This document shows, one piece after another, positions 1 through 9,016 of a stretch of 64,000 nucleotides of DNA. Where the stretch lies: positions 166,430 to 230,429 of the forward strand of contig NZ_VFTZ01000010.1 in NCBI RefSeq assembly GCF_006440775.1, in the 5' to 3' direction. The position numbers were made by a program, and so were the translations under genes. The notes beneath the pieces are model-generated. The model saw nothing but the letters and a program-made list of their open reading frames with translations. It was not told the origin of the DNA and searched no databases. This DNA comes from Mesorhizobium sp. B2-7-2 (GTDB lineage: Bacteria; Pseudomonadota; Alphaproteobacteria; Rhizobiales; Rhizobiaceae). Within the stretch, counting starts at the first letter, position 1; the number at the start of each line of letters is the position of its first letter.

Positions 1-1
1 G

Positions 2-340
2 ACGGCCGTGCGCCTCACGCATCTCGGCGTGGTTTCGGTGCCGAAAGCGATCGTCGAAGCGGGCGAGGCGTTCGGCGCCACCAAGCGCCAGCTTCTGTGG
101 AAGGTGGAGCTGCCGTCGGCGCTGCCGACCATCATGGCGGGCCTGACGCAATCGATCATGCTGTCGCTGTCGATGGTGGTGTTCGCCGCCCTGATCGGCG
201 CCGGTGGCCTCGGCACCGAAATCAACCGCGCGCTCGGCTCGCGCCGCATCGATCTCGGGCTCGAGGCCGGCCTCGCCATCGTCGTGCTCGCCATCGTGCT
301 CGATCGCATGACCCGCATCGGCGTTGGAGGCAAGAAATGA
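2..340 (+). CDS. choW: Choline ABC transporter permease, C-terminal part (5' end outside window)
   Basis: C-terminal 112 residues of an inner-membrane permease of the glycine betaine/choline importer family (ChoW/ProW type). The reading frame is open to the first base, so the gene starts upstream of the window. Visible are the EAA-loop region (EAGEAFGATKRQLLWKVELP) and a following hydrophobic stretch with GAGGLG, both typical of binding-protein-dependent permeases. Its TGA overlaps the ATG of the ATPase gene (ATGA), so the two are translationally coupled. Substrate assignment to choline rests on resemblance of the downstream ATPase to rhizobial ChoV; glycine betaine or proline betaine are alternatives. 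Confidence 0.85.
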   Translation, partial: TAVRLTHLGVVSVPKAIVEAGEAFGATKRQLLWKVELPSALPTIMAGLTQSIMLSLSMVVFAALIGAGGLGTEINRALGSRRIDLGLEAGLAIVVLAIVLDRMTRIGVGGKK

Positions 341-1518
341 CCGTCGCGGTTGATTTCAAGAACGTAGACATTGTCTTCGGCGCTGACCAGGCAGGTTCGC
401 TGGCCATGATCGACAAGGGCGCCACGCGCGCCGAGATCCTCGAAAAGACCGGTAACGTGCTGGGTTGCGCCGGCGCCAGCCTGACTGTCCATGAGGGCGA
501 GATCTCGGTGCTGATGGGCCTGTCCGGCTCCGGCAAGTCGACGCTGCTGCGGGCCGTCAACCGGCTCAATGTGGTGTCGCGCGGCCAGGTGCTGGTCAAG
601 GACGGCGATCGCACGGTCGATGTCGTCACCTGCGACGAGGCGACCTTGCGGCGGTTGCGCCAGAAGCAGGTGGCCATGGTGTTCCAGCAATTCGGCCTGC
701 TGCCGTGGCGCACGGTCGAGGAAAATGTCGGCTTCGGCCTCGAGCTTGCCGGCGTGCCGGAGGCGGAACGCAAGGCGCGCGTGCAGAAGCAATTGCAACT
801 GGTCCATCTCGACCAATGGTCGAAGAAATATGCCCATGAGCTTTCGGGCGGCATGCAGCAGCGCGTCGGTCTCGCCCGGGCTTTCGCCACCGAGGCGCCG
901 ATTCTGTTGATGGACGAGCCGTTCTCGGCGCTCGACCCGCTTATCCGCACCAAGCTGCAGGACGAATTGCTGCAGCTCCAGGCCGAGCTGAAGAAGACCA
1001 TCATCTTCGTCAGCCACGACCTCGAGGAGGCGCTGAAGATCGGCAGCCACATCACGATCATGGAGGGCGGCCGCATCGTCCAGACCGGCGCGCCGGAAGA
1101 CATCGTCTTGCGCCCCGCCAACGACTATGTCCGCGACTTCATCGCCAATGTGAATCCGCTGTCGGTGCTGACGGCGTGGAACGTGATGCGGGACCGTCGC
1201 GACCTGGAGCACGGCGATAACGGCTGGGTGTGGCTCGACCGGCGCAAGACGACACGCTTCAAGATCGACGACCACGGCCTTGTGGCGGCGGCCGAGCGCG
1301 ACGGCAAGCCGGCCGTGTGGGTGTCCTGCGCCGATGTCGAACGCCAGCCGGAGGAGGGCGCTCAGGTGTTCTGGGCCAATCCCGGCACGCCGCTGAAAAC
1401 GGTGATGCTCGCCATGCACCGTTCGCAGACTGCGCCGGTGGCGCTGTTCGACGAAGGCTCGCGCTTCGTCGGCTCGATCGGCATCAGGGACGTGTTGAGC
1501 GCGGTGCTGAGGCGGTAG
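337..1518 (+). CDS. choV: Choline/betaine ABC transporter ATP-binding protein
   Basis: 393-residue ATPase that would energise choline uptake with the permease just upstream. Walker A is GLSGSGKST (about residues 61-69), the Q-loop is FQQFGLLPW, the signature is LSGGMQQR (169-176), Walker B is LLMDEP (190-195), and the switch His is in FVSHDLEEA. About 120 residues follow the ATPase core and resemble the regulatory tail of ProV/OpuA/ChoV proteins; it ends with GSIGIRDVLSAV, CBS-like. The ATG at 337 was chosen because it overlaps the permease stop; the frame is open further upstream only as a shadow of the permease gene. Cytoplasmic face of the inner membrane. Confidence 0.92.
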   Translation: MTVAVDFKNVDIVFGADQAGSLAMIDKGATRAEILEKTGNVLGCAGASLTVHEGEISVLMGLSGSGKSTLLRAVNRLNVVSRGQVLVKDGDRTVDVVTCDEATLRRLRQKQVAMVFQQFGLLPWRTVEENVGFGLELAGVPEAERKARVQKQLQLVHLDQWSKKYAHELSGGMQQRVGLARAFATEAPILLMDEPFSALDPLIRTKLQDELLQLQAELKKTIIFVSHDLEEALKIGSHITIMEGGRIVQTGAPEDIVLRPANDYVRDFIANVNPLSVLTAWNVMRDRRDLEHGDNGWVWLDRRKTTRFKIDDHGLVAAAERDGKPAVWVSCADVERQPEEGAQVFWANPGTPLKTVMLAMHRSQTAPVALFDEGSRFVGSIGIRDVLSAVLRR

Positions 1519-1628
1519 GGCCTTCGCGGGCGCCGCCCGGCCTGCGGTCGGGCGCCTGACCGCAGCTTGTTTTTCGCCTCCTTCGAGCGCAGAGTCCGCC
1601 CGTTGCGTGCCCATGCGCCGAGGGGGTG

Positions 1629-3656
1629 ATGCCGACGTCGCGCACAGGGGTTCCAGGCGCGGTTGCGCTGTCGATTTTCGCCGGGGTCTCGCTTGCAAGC
1701 GGCACCGCGTTTTCGCAAAGCTTTGCCGTCGGCAATGGCGTCACCGCCGGCCAGCAGACGATGACCGGTGCCGGCGACACCGGCATCGTGGCTTCAAACG
1801 GAGCGATCGAAACATTCGGCGCCGGCGCCGATGCCGTGCGGATGCTCAATTCGGGCCAGCGGCTCACCAATTACGGGTTGATTGCAACATTCGGCGACGG
1901 CGCCGCCAATGTACATTCGCAAGGGCTCGACGCGACCATCCTCAACAACGGAGCCATTCTGGCGACAGGCGATGGCTCGATCGGCATTTTGTCGGAGGGC
2001 GGTAATGCGCATATCGTGAACGATGGCGCGATAGAGGCGCTTGGCGTCGCCTCATACGGCATCATCAGCGACGCCCCGGGCGGGCGCGTGGACAACCGTG
2101 GCTTTATCGGCGTTTCAGGTACGGCCGCCGCAGGCATCATCGGCGATGGGCCGGACCTGGAGATAGGCAATAGCGGCTCGATCGAGGCCTATGGGATCGC
2201 CGCCGCCGGGATCATCTGGCAGAGCAACGGTCTTCGGCTGCAAAATTCAGGGTCGATCATTGTGTCGGGGTTGGCTTCCGTCGGCATCGGCGCCAGCGGC
2301 AGTGACATCGCAATCGCCAACAGCGGCACGGTCAATGCCTACGGGACAGCCTCGACAGGCATAGGCACCTTGTTCGGCAATGCCACGATAAGCAATTCCG
2401 GTTCGGTCATTGTCGAGGGGGTGGGTGCCGTGGGCATCGCCGCCCAGGGCAGCAACTCCGTCGTGACCAATTCCGGCCGTGTCTTCAGCGACGAGAGCGT
2501 GGCAATCTATCTTGGCGCGCCGGGTGCGACGCTGAACCTGTTGGGCGGAACGGCCATCCAGGGGCCGATCGTCTTTTCCGGCGGCGGCAACACCGTCACC
2601 TTCGGTCCCGCGGTGAACGCCGTCATGAGTTTCTCGGGAAGCGGTGTGCCGCAGACCGTCCTGACCGGCGGCAGGCCGTTCGTGACGAGCGGCGACAGCG
2701 TGGCGGTGGCGGACATCACCGGGTTTGCCAGCAGCGGGCCGCTTATCGAAGACCTTGTCGACGGCATAGCCGGCGTCGCCGAGGCGCGCATGTCTACCCC
2801 TGGCGATGGCTTGCCTGCGCCGCATCCAGACGCCTGGATCTCGACATTTGGCGGGGTACGCGCCCAAGGCGGTTCCGGCGCATCGGCCGGGTTCAGCGAG
2901 GCGCTGGGCGCCGGCGTCGCCGGCGCTGAAAGGCGCTCGGGCGACGGCTTCCTGGGTGGCGTGCTGCTGGGAGGTGCTGCGGGATCGACCGAGATCGACG
3001 ACGATGCGCAGGAGATCGCCCATCGCAGCGTATTTGCGGGCGGTTATCTCGGCTATGACGGAGGGACGCATTTTGCCGGGGCGACGTTGATTGCCGGCGC
3101 GATCGAGGAGCACAGCCGCCGCCGTGTCGCGAACAACCGGGTGCTCGACGGCATCGAGACGGCGCGGGCCGATTTCAGCAGCGTCTTCCTCAGCCCGTCG
3201 GTTACGTTCGGCACGCGGCTGCCGGTCGCGGCCGGCACGCTGATCCCCAGCGTGCGGCTGCGTTACGCAGGCCTCTTCGTCGACGGCTACGCAGAGACCG
3301 GTTCGGACGGCGATCTCGCGGTCGCGCGACGCAACGTCAACCTGTTTTCGGCGCGCGGTCAGCTCGCGCTGGCTTTGGCGCCTGTCAGCACGCCTGTCCA
3401 GGCTTGGCAAACCACGCTCCGAGCGGGGATCGATGCGATCGCGCAAAACAGCGGCGACGTTTCGGCGACATTGCTCGGCCAGGGCATCTCTTTTCCCGCC
3501 GGCGGCAAGAAATTTGTGTTGCGCGGCTTTGCCGGCGCGGACGTCGCGGCGCAGGTGGGCGCAGGCATGACGCTCAATGCCGGCTTCGAGGCCGGCTACG
3601 GAAGCGATAATGCCTTCACCGTTCGCGGCCAGGCCCGCCTCAGCAAGGCTTTTTGA
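1629..3656 (+). CDS. Autotransporter with glycine/asparagine-rich repeat passenger
   Basis: 675-residue predicted type V secretion protein. A signal-peptide-like N-terminus (hydrophobic AVALSIFAGVSLASG, cleavage probably near AFSQS) is followed by a passenger (about residues 50-330) made of imperfect repeats of the form N-S-G-(S/T)-I/V ... G-x-A-(S/A)-x-G-I, suggesting a short beta-helix. The C-terminal 280 residues alternate polar and aromatic/glycine residues and end in ARLSKAF with a terminal Phe, as in autotransporter beta-barrels. ATG at 1629 follows a GAGGGGG ribosome binding site; a GTG lies one codon upstream. It stands alone downstream of choV. Function of the passenger is unknown; adhesion is a guess. 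Confidence 0.82.
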   Translation: MPTSRTGVPGAVALSIFAGVSLASGTAFSQSFAVGNGVTAGQQTMTGAGDTGIVASNGAIETFGAGADAVRMLNSGQRLTNYGLIATFGDGAANVHSQGLDATILNNGAILATGDGSIGILSEGGNAHIVNDGAIEALGVASYGIISDAPGGRVDNRGFIGVSGTAAAGIIGDGPDLEIGNSGSIEAYGIAAAGIIWQSNGLRLQNSGSIIVSGLASVGIGASGSDIAIANSGTVNAYGTASTGIGTLFGNATISNSGSVIVEGVGAVGIAAQGSNSVVTNSGRVFSDESVAIYLGAPGATLNLLGGTAIQGPIVFSGGGNTVTFGPAVNAVMSFSGSGVPQTVLTGGRPFVTSGDSVAVADITGFASSGPLIEDLVDGIAGVAEARMSTPGDGLPAPHPDAWISTFGGVRAQGGSGASAGFSEALGAGVAGAERRSGDGFLGGVLLGGAAGSTEIDDDAQEIAHRSVFAGGYLGYDGGTHFAGATLIAGAIEEHSRRRVANNRVLDGIETARADFSSVFLSPSVTFGTRLPVAAGTLIPSVRLRYAGLFVDGYAETGSDGDLAVARRNVNLFSARGQLALALAPVSTPVQAWQTTLRAGIDAIAQNSGDVSATLLGQGISFPAGGKKFVLRGFAGADVAAQVGAGMTLNAGFEAGYGSDNAFTVRGQARLSKAF

Positions 3657-3734
3657 GGGATGCAAGACAACACCGGCGCTGGCGCGACTTGAGTACCTTT
3701 TTACGACGGATGGGCTCGTTGGCCCTGTTCTAAC

Positions 3735-4046
3735 ATGGATGACAGGCAGGGTCCTGTGAGGCGAATCTGGAACTGGCTGTCCGAACCGCGAGCCGCGCAA
3801 ATAGCGCTTGGCCTGTTGCTCGTCATCGCGGTCCGGTCGATCCTGGAATTCTTCAGGATCGGTGGAGCGGCCGGCGCACAGCTGCGCGGCGATGAAATCT
3901 TCTATATCGAAGGCGCGCTCGCCGCCGTTTGCGCCGGCCTCGCCGTTCTTGTCGTGCATGCCATCGGGCGGCACGGCTGGGCGACGCTTCTCACCGCTGC
4001 GGCGATAGCTGCCCTGTTGGCGTGGAAAATCGCGGTCATTGGCTGA
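3735..4046 (+). CDS. Small membrane protein of unknown function
   Basis: 103-residue protein with three probable membrane segments: IALGLLLVIAVRSILEFF, GALAAVCAGLAVLVVHAIG and LLTAAAIAALLAWKIAVIG. No family recognised. A GTG at 3756, preceded by AGG-rich sequence, would give a shorter product starting RRIWNWLS and is a credible alternative start. It sits 78 bases after the autotransporter stop and about 100 bases before the metallo-hydrolase on the same strand. Codon use and third-position GC look like its neighbours, which supports coding. Confidence 0.6.
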   Translation: MDDRQGPVRRIWNWLSEPRAAQIALGLLLVIAVRSILEFFRIGGAAGAQLRGDEIFYIEGALAAVCAGLAVLVVHAIGRHGWATLLTAAAIAALLAWKIAVIG

Positions 4047-4149
4047 CGATAGGCGCTTGGTCAAAAAGCGCCACAATCCTATACTGCCACGCGGCCTCGC
4101 GGATCATTGCATTCGTGAAGGCCAGCGTTGCAGTGGGGCACGTCGCAGG

Positions 4150-5187
4150 ATGATCTTTCGTCAGCTCTTCGATTCCGTTTCGGGCACCTATTCCTATCTG
4201 CTTGCCAGCCGGCGCGGCGGCGAGGCGCTGATCATCGATCCGGTGCTGGAGAAGGTCGAGCGCTATCTGCAGCTGGTCAATGAGCTGGACCTGAGGCTGG
4301 TCAAGGCGGTCGACACGCATCTTCATGCCGACCACATCACCGGCCTCGGCGCGTTGCGCGACAAGACGCATTGCGTGACCGTGATGGGTGAGCAGACCAA
4401 GGCCGACGTGGTGTCGATGCGGCTTGCCGACGGCGACAAGCTCGGCATCGAAGGCCTGGCGCTCGACGTCATCTACACGCCGGGCCACACCGACGATTCC
4501 TACAGCTTCATCCTGCCGGATCGTGTGTTCACCGGCGACACGCTGCTCATCCGCGGCACCGGCCGCACCGATTTCCAGAACGGCGATCCGCGCCAGCAAT
4601 ATGAATCGATCTTCGGCCGGCTGCTCAAGCTGCCCGACGAGACGCTGATCTTCCCGGCGCATGACTACAAGGGCGAGACCGTGTCGACGATCGGCGAGGA
4701 AAAGGCCTTCAATCCGCGCCTGCAGGTGAAGTCGGTCGACGAGTATGTGAACATCATGAACAATCTCAATCTGTCCAACCCGAAAATGATGGATGTGGCC
4801 GTGCCCGCCAACATGCGGGTCGGGCTGCATCAGGACGACATCGCCAGCCGCGGCTGGGCGGTGAGTGCGGAGCAGGCGCTGGCGCTGGTCGGGCGGCCCG
4901 ACGTGGCGCTGGTCGACCTGCGCGAGCAAACCGAGCGCGAGCGGCACGGTATCATCCCCGGCGCGATCCATCTGCCCTATGCGCGGCTGCAGGAAAACAT
5001 CATGGCCGGCGGCATGCTGCACGAGCTGGCGAAGTCGACGGCTAAGCAGATCCTGTTTTACTGCGCCTTCGGCGAGCGTTCGGCGATGGCGGTGCAAGCG
5101 GCGCAGGACGTCGGGATTTCCAGCGCCCGCCATATCCAGGGCGGCATCGACGCCTGGCGGAAGGCCAGCGGCCCGTTATCTCACTAG
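4150..5187 (+). CDS. Metallo-beta-lactamase fold persulfide dioxygenase-like protein fused to rhodanese
   Basis: 345-residue two-domain sulfur enzyme. Residues 1-240 are an ETHE1-like metallo-beta-lactamase domain with the metal motif THLHADHITG (H57, H59, D61, H62), TPGHTDDS and FPAHDYKG. Residues about 250-345 form a rhodanese domain with the active-site loop CAFGERS (Cys near 305). ETHE1 family members oxidise glutathione persulfide to sulfite with non-haem iron; the fused rhodanese can transfer sulfane sulfur. Start ATG 4150 gives the family's usual N-terminus (MIFRQLFD...); the frame is open upstream without recognisable coding. Cytoplasmic, likely sulfide detoxification. Monocistronic as far as I can see. 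Confidence 0.88.
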   Translation: MIFRQLFDSVSGTYSYLLASRRGGEALIIDPVLEKVERYLQLVNELDLRLVKAVDTHLHADHITGLGALRDKTHCVTVMGEQTKADVVSMRLADGDKLGIEGLALDVIYTPGHTDDSYSFILPDRVFTGDTLLIRGTGRTDFQNGDPRQQYESIFGRLLKLPDETLIFPAHDYKGETVSTIGEEKAFNPRLQVKSVDEYVNIMNNLNLSNPKMMDVAVPANMRVGLHQDDIASRGWAVSAEQALALVGRPDVALVDLREQTERERHGIIPGAIHLPYARLQENIMAGGMLHELAKSTAKQILFYCAFGERSAMAVQAAQDVGISSARHIQGGIDAWRKASGPLSH

Positions 5188-5233
5188 TTCCCCAGCGCAA
5201 ACGCCGGGGATCGGATGAAGCCGCCCCAACCTC

Positions 5234-5423
5234 GTCATTCTATGGCGGAGCAAGGAGCGAAGCGACGCGCGCAGACCATAGAATCCATTCTGTGACTTCG
5301 AAGCGCCGGCACGGTGCAGAATTCTGCTCCGTTGCACGCCTTGGCGAAGGTAGCGGCATGGATTCCAGGGTCTTCGCGACGGAGCTTCGCTCCTGCTCCG
5401 CCCTGGAATGACGATCGCGATGG
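5234..5423. repeat. Dispersed intergenic repeat with inverted segments
   Basis: The stretch 5188-5614 has no credible gene. Here CATTCTATGGCGGAGCAAGG near 5236 is followed by ACCATAGAATCCATTC (about 5275), and a second block has GGATTCCAGGGTCTTCGCG (about 5359) balanced by CTCCGCCCTGGAATGACGA (about 5396). Both blocks are imperfect inverted repeats of a kind often found between rhizobial genes. Small frames here read through the palindromes and are not coding. Confidence 0.6.
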
Positions 5424-5501
5424 GCGTTTCGGCCAATCTCCAAGGCATGCCACCTGCCAACGCAAACAGAGCCGACCGGTCAAAATCCCTGTGCAGTGCC
5501 A

Positions 5502-5608
5502 CTAAAGCGCATCGCGATCTTTCAGATTCGCTCCCTGCGCTTTAGGTCTTGATTCTACGCATGCCTTTGTCCCGAAACCGGTTCCCACTTTCGGGAGGCA
5601 TGCTTTAG
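5502..5608. repeat. RIME-like double palindrome, copy 1
   Basis: Two adjacent palindromes: arms CTAAAGCGCA and TGCGCTTTAG (5502-5545), then GCATGCC ... CCCGAAA ... TTTCGGG ... GGCATGC (5559-5603). The same composite recurs at 46357-46465 with few differences. Size (about 107 bp) and two-palindrome structure match the Rhizobium-specific intergenic mosaic elements (RIME) described in rhizobia; assignment to that family is from memory. Confidence 0.8.
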
Positions 5609-5614
5609 CCGGAT

Positions 5615-7687
5615 TCAATTCAGCCCGATGAGCTTGGCGCCGTTCCGGAACAGGGCTTCTCCATCCCGGTCGAAACGGAATGTCGCGATGAAATCGTCGG
5701 CGCGATAGTTCGGCAAGGTGTTGCGGATCGCGGCGGCGAAGGTTCGCGCCTCCTCCTGCCGGCCGGCCAGCGCCAGGCAGTGGGCGGCAATCGCCAGGAT
5801 GATGAGATGGGCGTTAGGGCGTGCCGCGGCCTTCAGCGCCCATTCGGCCGCCGCTTCGAATTCGCCGAGCCTTGCATGCGCCATGGCGCGCGCGCCCATC
5901 ATGCCGAACAGCAGCGGATCGAAGGGGCTCAGATGGCGCGAATGGTCCGACGAACCGATCGCCGATTGCGGGTCGCCCGATTGCGAATGGACGAAGGACA
6001 GCGCGTAGTGGCCGAGCGCGAAATTGGGGCTGAGGTCGACGGCGCTCGCGAGCTCCAGCAGCGATCCGTCCTGCTCGCCGCGCAGCCATAGCGCACGGCC
6101 CATCGCCCAATGGGCGGCGGGGTTGCGGTCGTCGACCAAAAGGCTCTGGCCGGCGCTTTCGAAGGCAAGCGCGGTCTCGCGGTCGCGGTCGCCCCAGCGC
6201 TGGAAAGCATTCTGCCAGTGGGTGAAGGACATGCCGGCATAGGCGCGCGCGAAAGTGGGATCGAGCTTCAATGCCTCGCCGAAGAAATGCTGCGCCAGCT
6301 CGTTTTCCTGGCGGGTGAAGCGATACATGTGCCAGAGGCCGCGATGATAGGCCTCCCAGGCATTGAGCGAGTTTGGCGCTTTCAGCAATGCGCGGTTGCG
6401 CTCCACCGTCGCGATCTCGGCGGCGATCGATGAGACGATGCTGTTGCCGATATCCTCGATGACGATGAAGATGTCGTCGGGTTTGTGCTCGAAGGTTTCC
6501 GCCCAAACGATCCTTGCCGTGCGGACCTCGACAAGCTCGACCGAGACGATGAACCGGCCCGGCAGAGCCCGCACCGAACCAGTCGCGACATAGTCGACAT
6601 TCAGCCTGCGCCCGGCGTCTTCCGGCGCGATGTTCTTCTCGGCGAGCGCGAAGACAGAGCCGCGGGCGATGACGAAGAAATCGCGCAGCTTGGCAAGCCG
6701 CGTGATGATGTCATGCGTGAGGCCGTCGGCAAGCCCGCCACGGAAGCCGCCGGCGCCGGCGCTCTCGGCAAACGGCATCACCGCGAGCGAAGCCCGGCGG
6801 GTCGCAACGGGCTCGGATTCGTTCGCGGCCACCAGCGATTCCGAAACCGGGAAAGCCGGGCCGGATCGGTCGCATGGCGTTGCGCCGGCGTTTCGGGCTC
6901 TTATCTCCTGCCAAGCCTCGCGCAATGGCGTGAAATCCAGCTCTTCCGAGCGAAACAACTCCGCTGCCGTGGCAAGATGCTCGTCGCCGGCGCAGATCTG
7001 CCCGCGCCGGGCCAGATTTTCCAGCAGCGCCACATGTGCGCGGCCGTCGAAGGGCGCAAGCTCCAGCCATTTGTCGATATGGGCGCCGGCCTCATCGGCT
7101 CCGCGTGGGAGAAGCCCGATAATATGCTCCAGAACCGCGACATGGCATGCGCTGAAACGGCGGCGCTGCGCCGTCAGCCAGCTGCTGAAATGCGGGCTGC
7201 GATCGAGCTCGAGGCCATCGAGAAAATCGCCGGCGAACAGTTGCGCAAGCGTCCGCAGGCGGTCGAGGCCAAGTGTCTCGATCCCTTTCGCCACCGCGGC
7301 AGCTGCCTCGACGACATCGACGCTCACATCGCCGAGGCGAAGCGCCACGGTGTCGCCTTCCGTCTCGATCCGGCGCAAGCCCGGTTCGTCGAGCGCGGCA
7401 CGCAGCTTGCTCAGGCACCAGCGCAACTCGCCGCGCGGATCGTTGGGCACGTCCCAGAGAAGTTCGCAAAGACGGCTGCGGCTGACGGGGTGGGGCGCCA
7501 GCGCCAGATAGGCAAGCAGGGCGCGCAGCTTGCGTGACGAAGGCAAGGCCACAGGAACATCGTCGCGCATGATCGCAAACGGGCCGAGCAGCCTGATCGA
7601 AAGGCTGGCTGCCATGCTTTTCAGAGCCGACCGAACGGATTCCATGTCCGTTTCCACGCTCGCTCCCACGCCGAACAGTTGGTCCAT
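5615..7687 (-). CDS. SARP/BTAD-type transcriptional regulator with TolB-like and TPR domains
   Basis: 690-residue probable regulator. An OmpR-like DNA-binding domain (RLLGPFAI ... SSRKLRALLAYLALAP, about residues 30-110) is followed by a bacterial transcriptional activation (BTAD) helical domain to about 260. Residues about 300-440 resemble the TolB N-terminal-like domain seen in adenylate-cyclase-type proteins (AVMPFAES ... GLADGLTHDIITRLAKL), and the C-terminal 240 residues are TPR-like (ALKLDPTFARAYAGMSF, AVDLSPNFALGHYALSF). No cyclase catalytic domain is present. ATG 7687 is used; ATGs at 7645 or 7615 (starting MAASLSIRLLGPF) fit the family N-terminus better. Divergent from the cysteine synthase gene, 161 bases apart. 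Confidence 0.8.
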   Translation of the reverse strand: MDQLFGVGASVETDMESVRSALKSMAASLSIRLLGPFAIMRDDVPVALPSSRKLRALLAYLALAPHPVSRSRLCELLWDVPNDPRGELRWCLSKLRAALDEPGLRRIETEGDTVALRLGDVSVDVVEAAAAVAKGIETLGLDRLRTLAQLFAGDFLDGLELDRSPHFSSWLTAQRRRFSACHVAVLEHIIGLLPRGADEAGAHIDKWLELAPFDGRAHVALLENLARRGQICAGDEHLATAAELFRSEELDFTPLREAWQEIRARNAGATPCDRSGPAFPVSESLVAANESEPVATRRASLAVMPFAESAGAGGFRGGLADGLTHDIITRLAKLRDFFVIARGSVFALAEKNIAPEDAGRRLNVDYVATGSVRALPGRFIVSVELVEVRTARIVWAETFEHKPDDIFIVIEDIGNSIVSSIAAEIATVERNRALLKAPNSLNAWEAYHRGLWHMYRFTRQENELAQHFFGEALKLDPTFARAYAGMSFTHWQNAFQRWGDRDRETALAFESAGQSLLVDDRNPAAHWAMGRALWLRGEQDGSLLELASAVDLSPNFALGHYALSFVHSQSGDPQSAIGSSDHSRHLSPFDPLLFGMMGARAMAHARLGEFEAAAEWALKAAARPNAHLIILAIAAHCLALAGRQEEARTFAAAIRNTLPNYRADDFIATFRFDRDGEALFRNGAKLIGLN

Positions 7688-7848
7688 GTTCTATCACCAA
7701 ACACGACAGGGCGCATCCGTCGGCGAATTTCGAGCCGGATGCGGCCTTTGCCGAATTTGCCGGCAAGTCACACGCAACTAACGCGGCAAGGTGTCGAAAC
7801 CGCGCCGCCCAAGCCGCCGGTTTGTAACCGGCACGTGAGGAGAGAGCC

Positions 7849-8934
7849 ATGTTGCATCAATTGAAAATCAGGACCACGTCCGGGCGCGGCCGTCTGTTCG
7901 ACAGCATTCTCGACACGGTCGGCGACACGCCGGTCATCCGCATCAACAATCTCGGCCCCGCGCATGCCACGATCTATGTGAAGGCCGAGTTCTTCAATCC
8001 GGCGGCCTCGGTGAAGGACCGGCTGGCGCTCAACATCATCGAGGAAGGCGAGCGCAGCGGTAAGCTCAAGCCCGGCCAGACCGTGGTCGAGGCGACGAGC
8101 GGCAACACCGGCATCGGCCTTGCCATGGTCTGCGCGCAGAAAGGCTATCCGCTGGTGGTGACGATGGCCGACAGCTTCTCGATCGAGCGCCGCAAGCTGA
8201 TGCGCATGCTCGGCGCCAAGGTGGTGCTGACGCCGCGCGCCCAGAAGGGATTCGGCATGTACAAGAAGGCGGTCGAGCTTGCCGAAACCAATGGCTGGTT
8301 CCTGGCGCGGCAGTTCGAGACCGAGGCCAACGCCGCCATCCACGAGGCGACGACAGCGCGCGAGATCATCAATGATTTCGCCGCTTCCAGGCTCGATGTG
8401 TTGGTCACCGGCTACGGCACGGGCGGCACGGTGGCCGGCGTCGGCCGCGTGCTGCGCCGCGAGCGGCCGGAGGTGAAGATCGTGCTCGCCGAGCCGGCGA
8501 ACGCCCAGCTGATCGGCAGCGGCACGCGCCAGGAGCGCGGCGCCGGCGGCGCGCCGTCCGCCAGCCACCCGGCCTTCGAGCCGCATCCGATCCAGGGCTG
8601 GACGCCGGACTTCATCCCCAACGTGCTGCAGGAGGCGATCGACCAACGCTACTATGACGAGGTGGTGCCGATCCCTGGTCCCGAAGGCATCAAATGGACG
8701 AAGGCGCTGGCGCGGCAGGAAGGCATCTTCACCGGCATCTCCGGCGGCGCCACTTTTGCCGTGGCGCGGCAGATCGCGGGCAAGGCCCCGGCCGGCTCGG
8801 TGATCCTGTGCATACTGCCCGACACGGGGGAGCGCTACATGTCGACGCCGCTTTTCGACGGCATCGAGGTGGACATGGACGCCGAGGAAACGGCGCTGTC
8901 GCGCTCGACGCCAAGCTGCCAGTTTGAAGCCTGA
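7849..8934 (+). CDS. cysK: PLP-dependent cysteine synthase family protein
   Basis: 361-residue fold-type II PLP enzyme that would form cysteine from O-acetylserine and sulfide. PLP lysine is K56 in NPAASVKDRLA; the substrate loop is EATSGNTGIGLA; the phosphate loop is GYGTGGTVAGVGR; the C-terminal PLP-ring contact is near ILPDTGERYMS. Compared with classical CysK it carries an N-terminal extension of about 14 residues and a slightly longer tail (361 rather than about 320). ATG is preceded by GAGGAGAG. It could also be a cysteine synthase of the CBS-like subgroup, so the symbol is provisional. The divergent neighbour is the BTAD regulator. Confidence 0.87.
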   Translation: MLHQLKIRTTSGRGRLFDSILDTVGDTPVIRINNLGPAHATIYVKAEFFNPAASVKDRLALNIIEEGERSGKLKPGQTVVEATSGNTGIGLAMVCAQKGYPLVVTMADSFSIERRKLMRMLGAKVVLTPRAQKGFGMYKKAVELAETNGWFLARQFETEANAAIHEATTAREIINDFAASRLDVLVTGYGTGGTVAGVGRVLRRERPEVKIVLAEPANAQLIGSGTRQERGAGGAPSASHPAFEPHPIQGWTPDFIPNVLQEAIDQRYYDEVVPIPGPEGIKWTKALARQEGIFTGISGGATFAVARQIAGKAPAGSVILCILPDTGERYMSTPLFDGIEVDMDAEETALSRSTPSCQFEA

Positions 8935-9016
8935 CAGCACCGACCGCGACGCCGCCCCCGCATGGCGGCGCCGTTCTTTTACGCGCGGGTCGACCCGCGC
9001 CGGCGGGAGAGGCGAG

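Noticed and set aside
1519..1628. Terminator between choV and the autotransporter
   Set aside because: GGGCGCCGCCC-like GC-rich inverted sequences are present but no T-run or clean stem could be defined.
2170..2480. Tandem N-S-G-coding repeats as a CRISPR array
   Set aside because: Repeats are imperfect, in frame and part of the autotransporter passenger; no constant repeat with unique spacers.
2247..4076. Long minus-strand open frame opposite the autotransporter
   Set aside because: Antisense frame produced by GC-rich codon bias; runs through the intergenic gap and has no family resemblance.
5188..5614. Possible small genes in the gap after the persulfide dioxygenase
   Set aside because: All frames read through inverted repeats and lack ribosome binding sites.
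7816..7832. tRNA-like anticodon stem-loop (GCCGGTTTGTAACCGGC)
   Set aside because: Looks like a Thr anticodon arm, but no acceptor, D or T arms fit around it and the cysK ribosome binding site follows directly.
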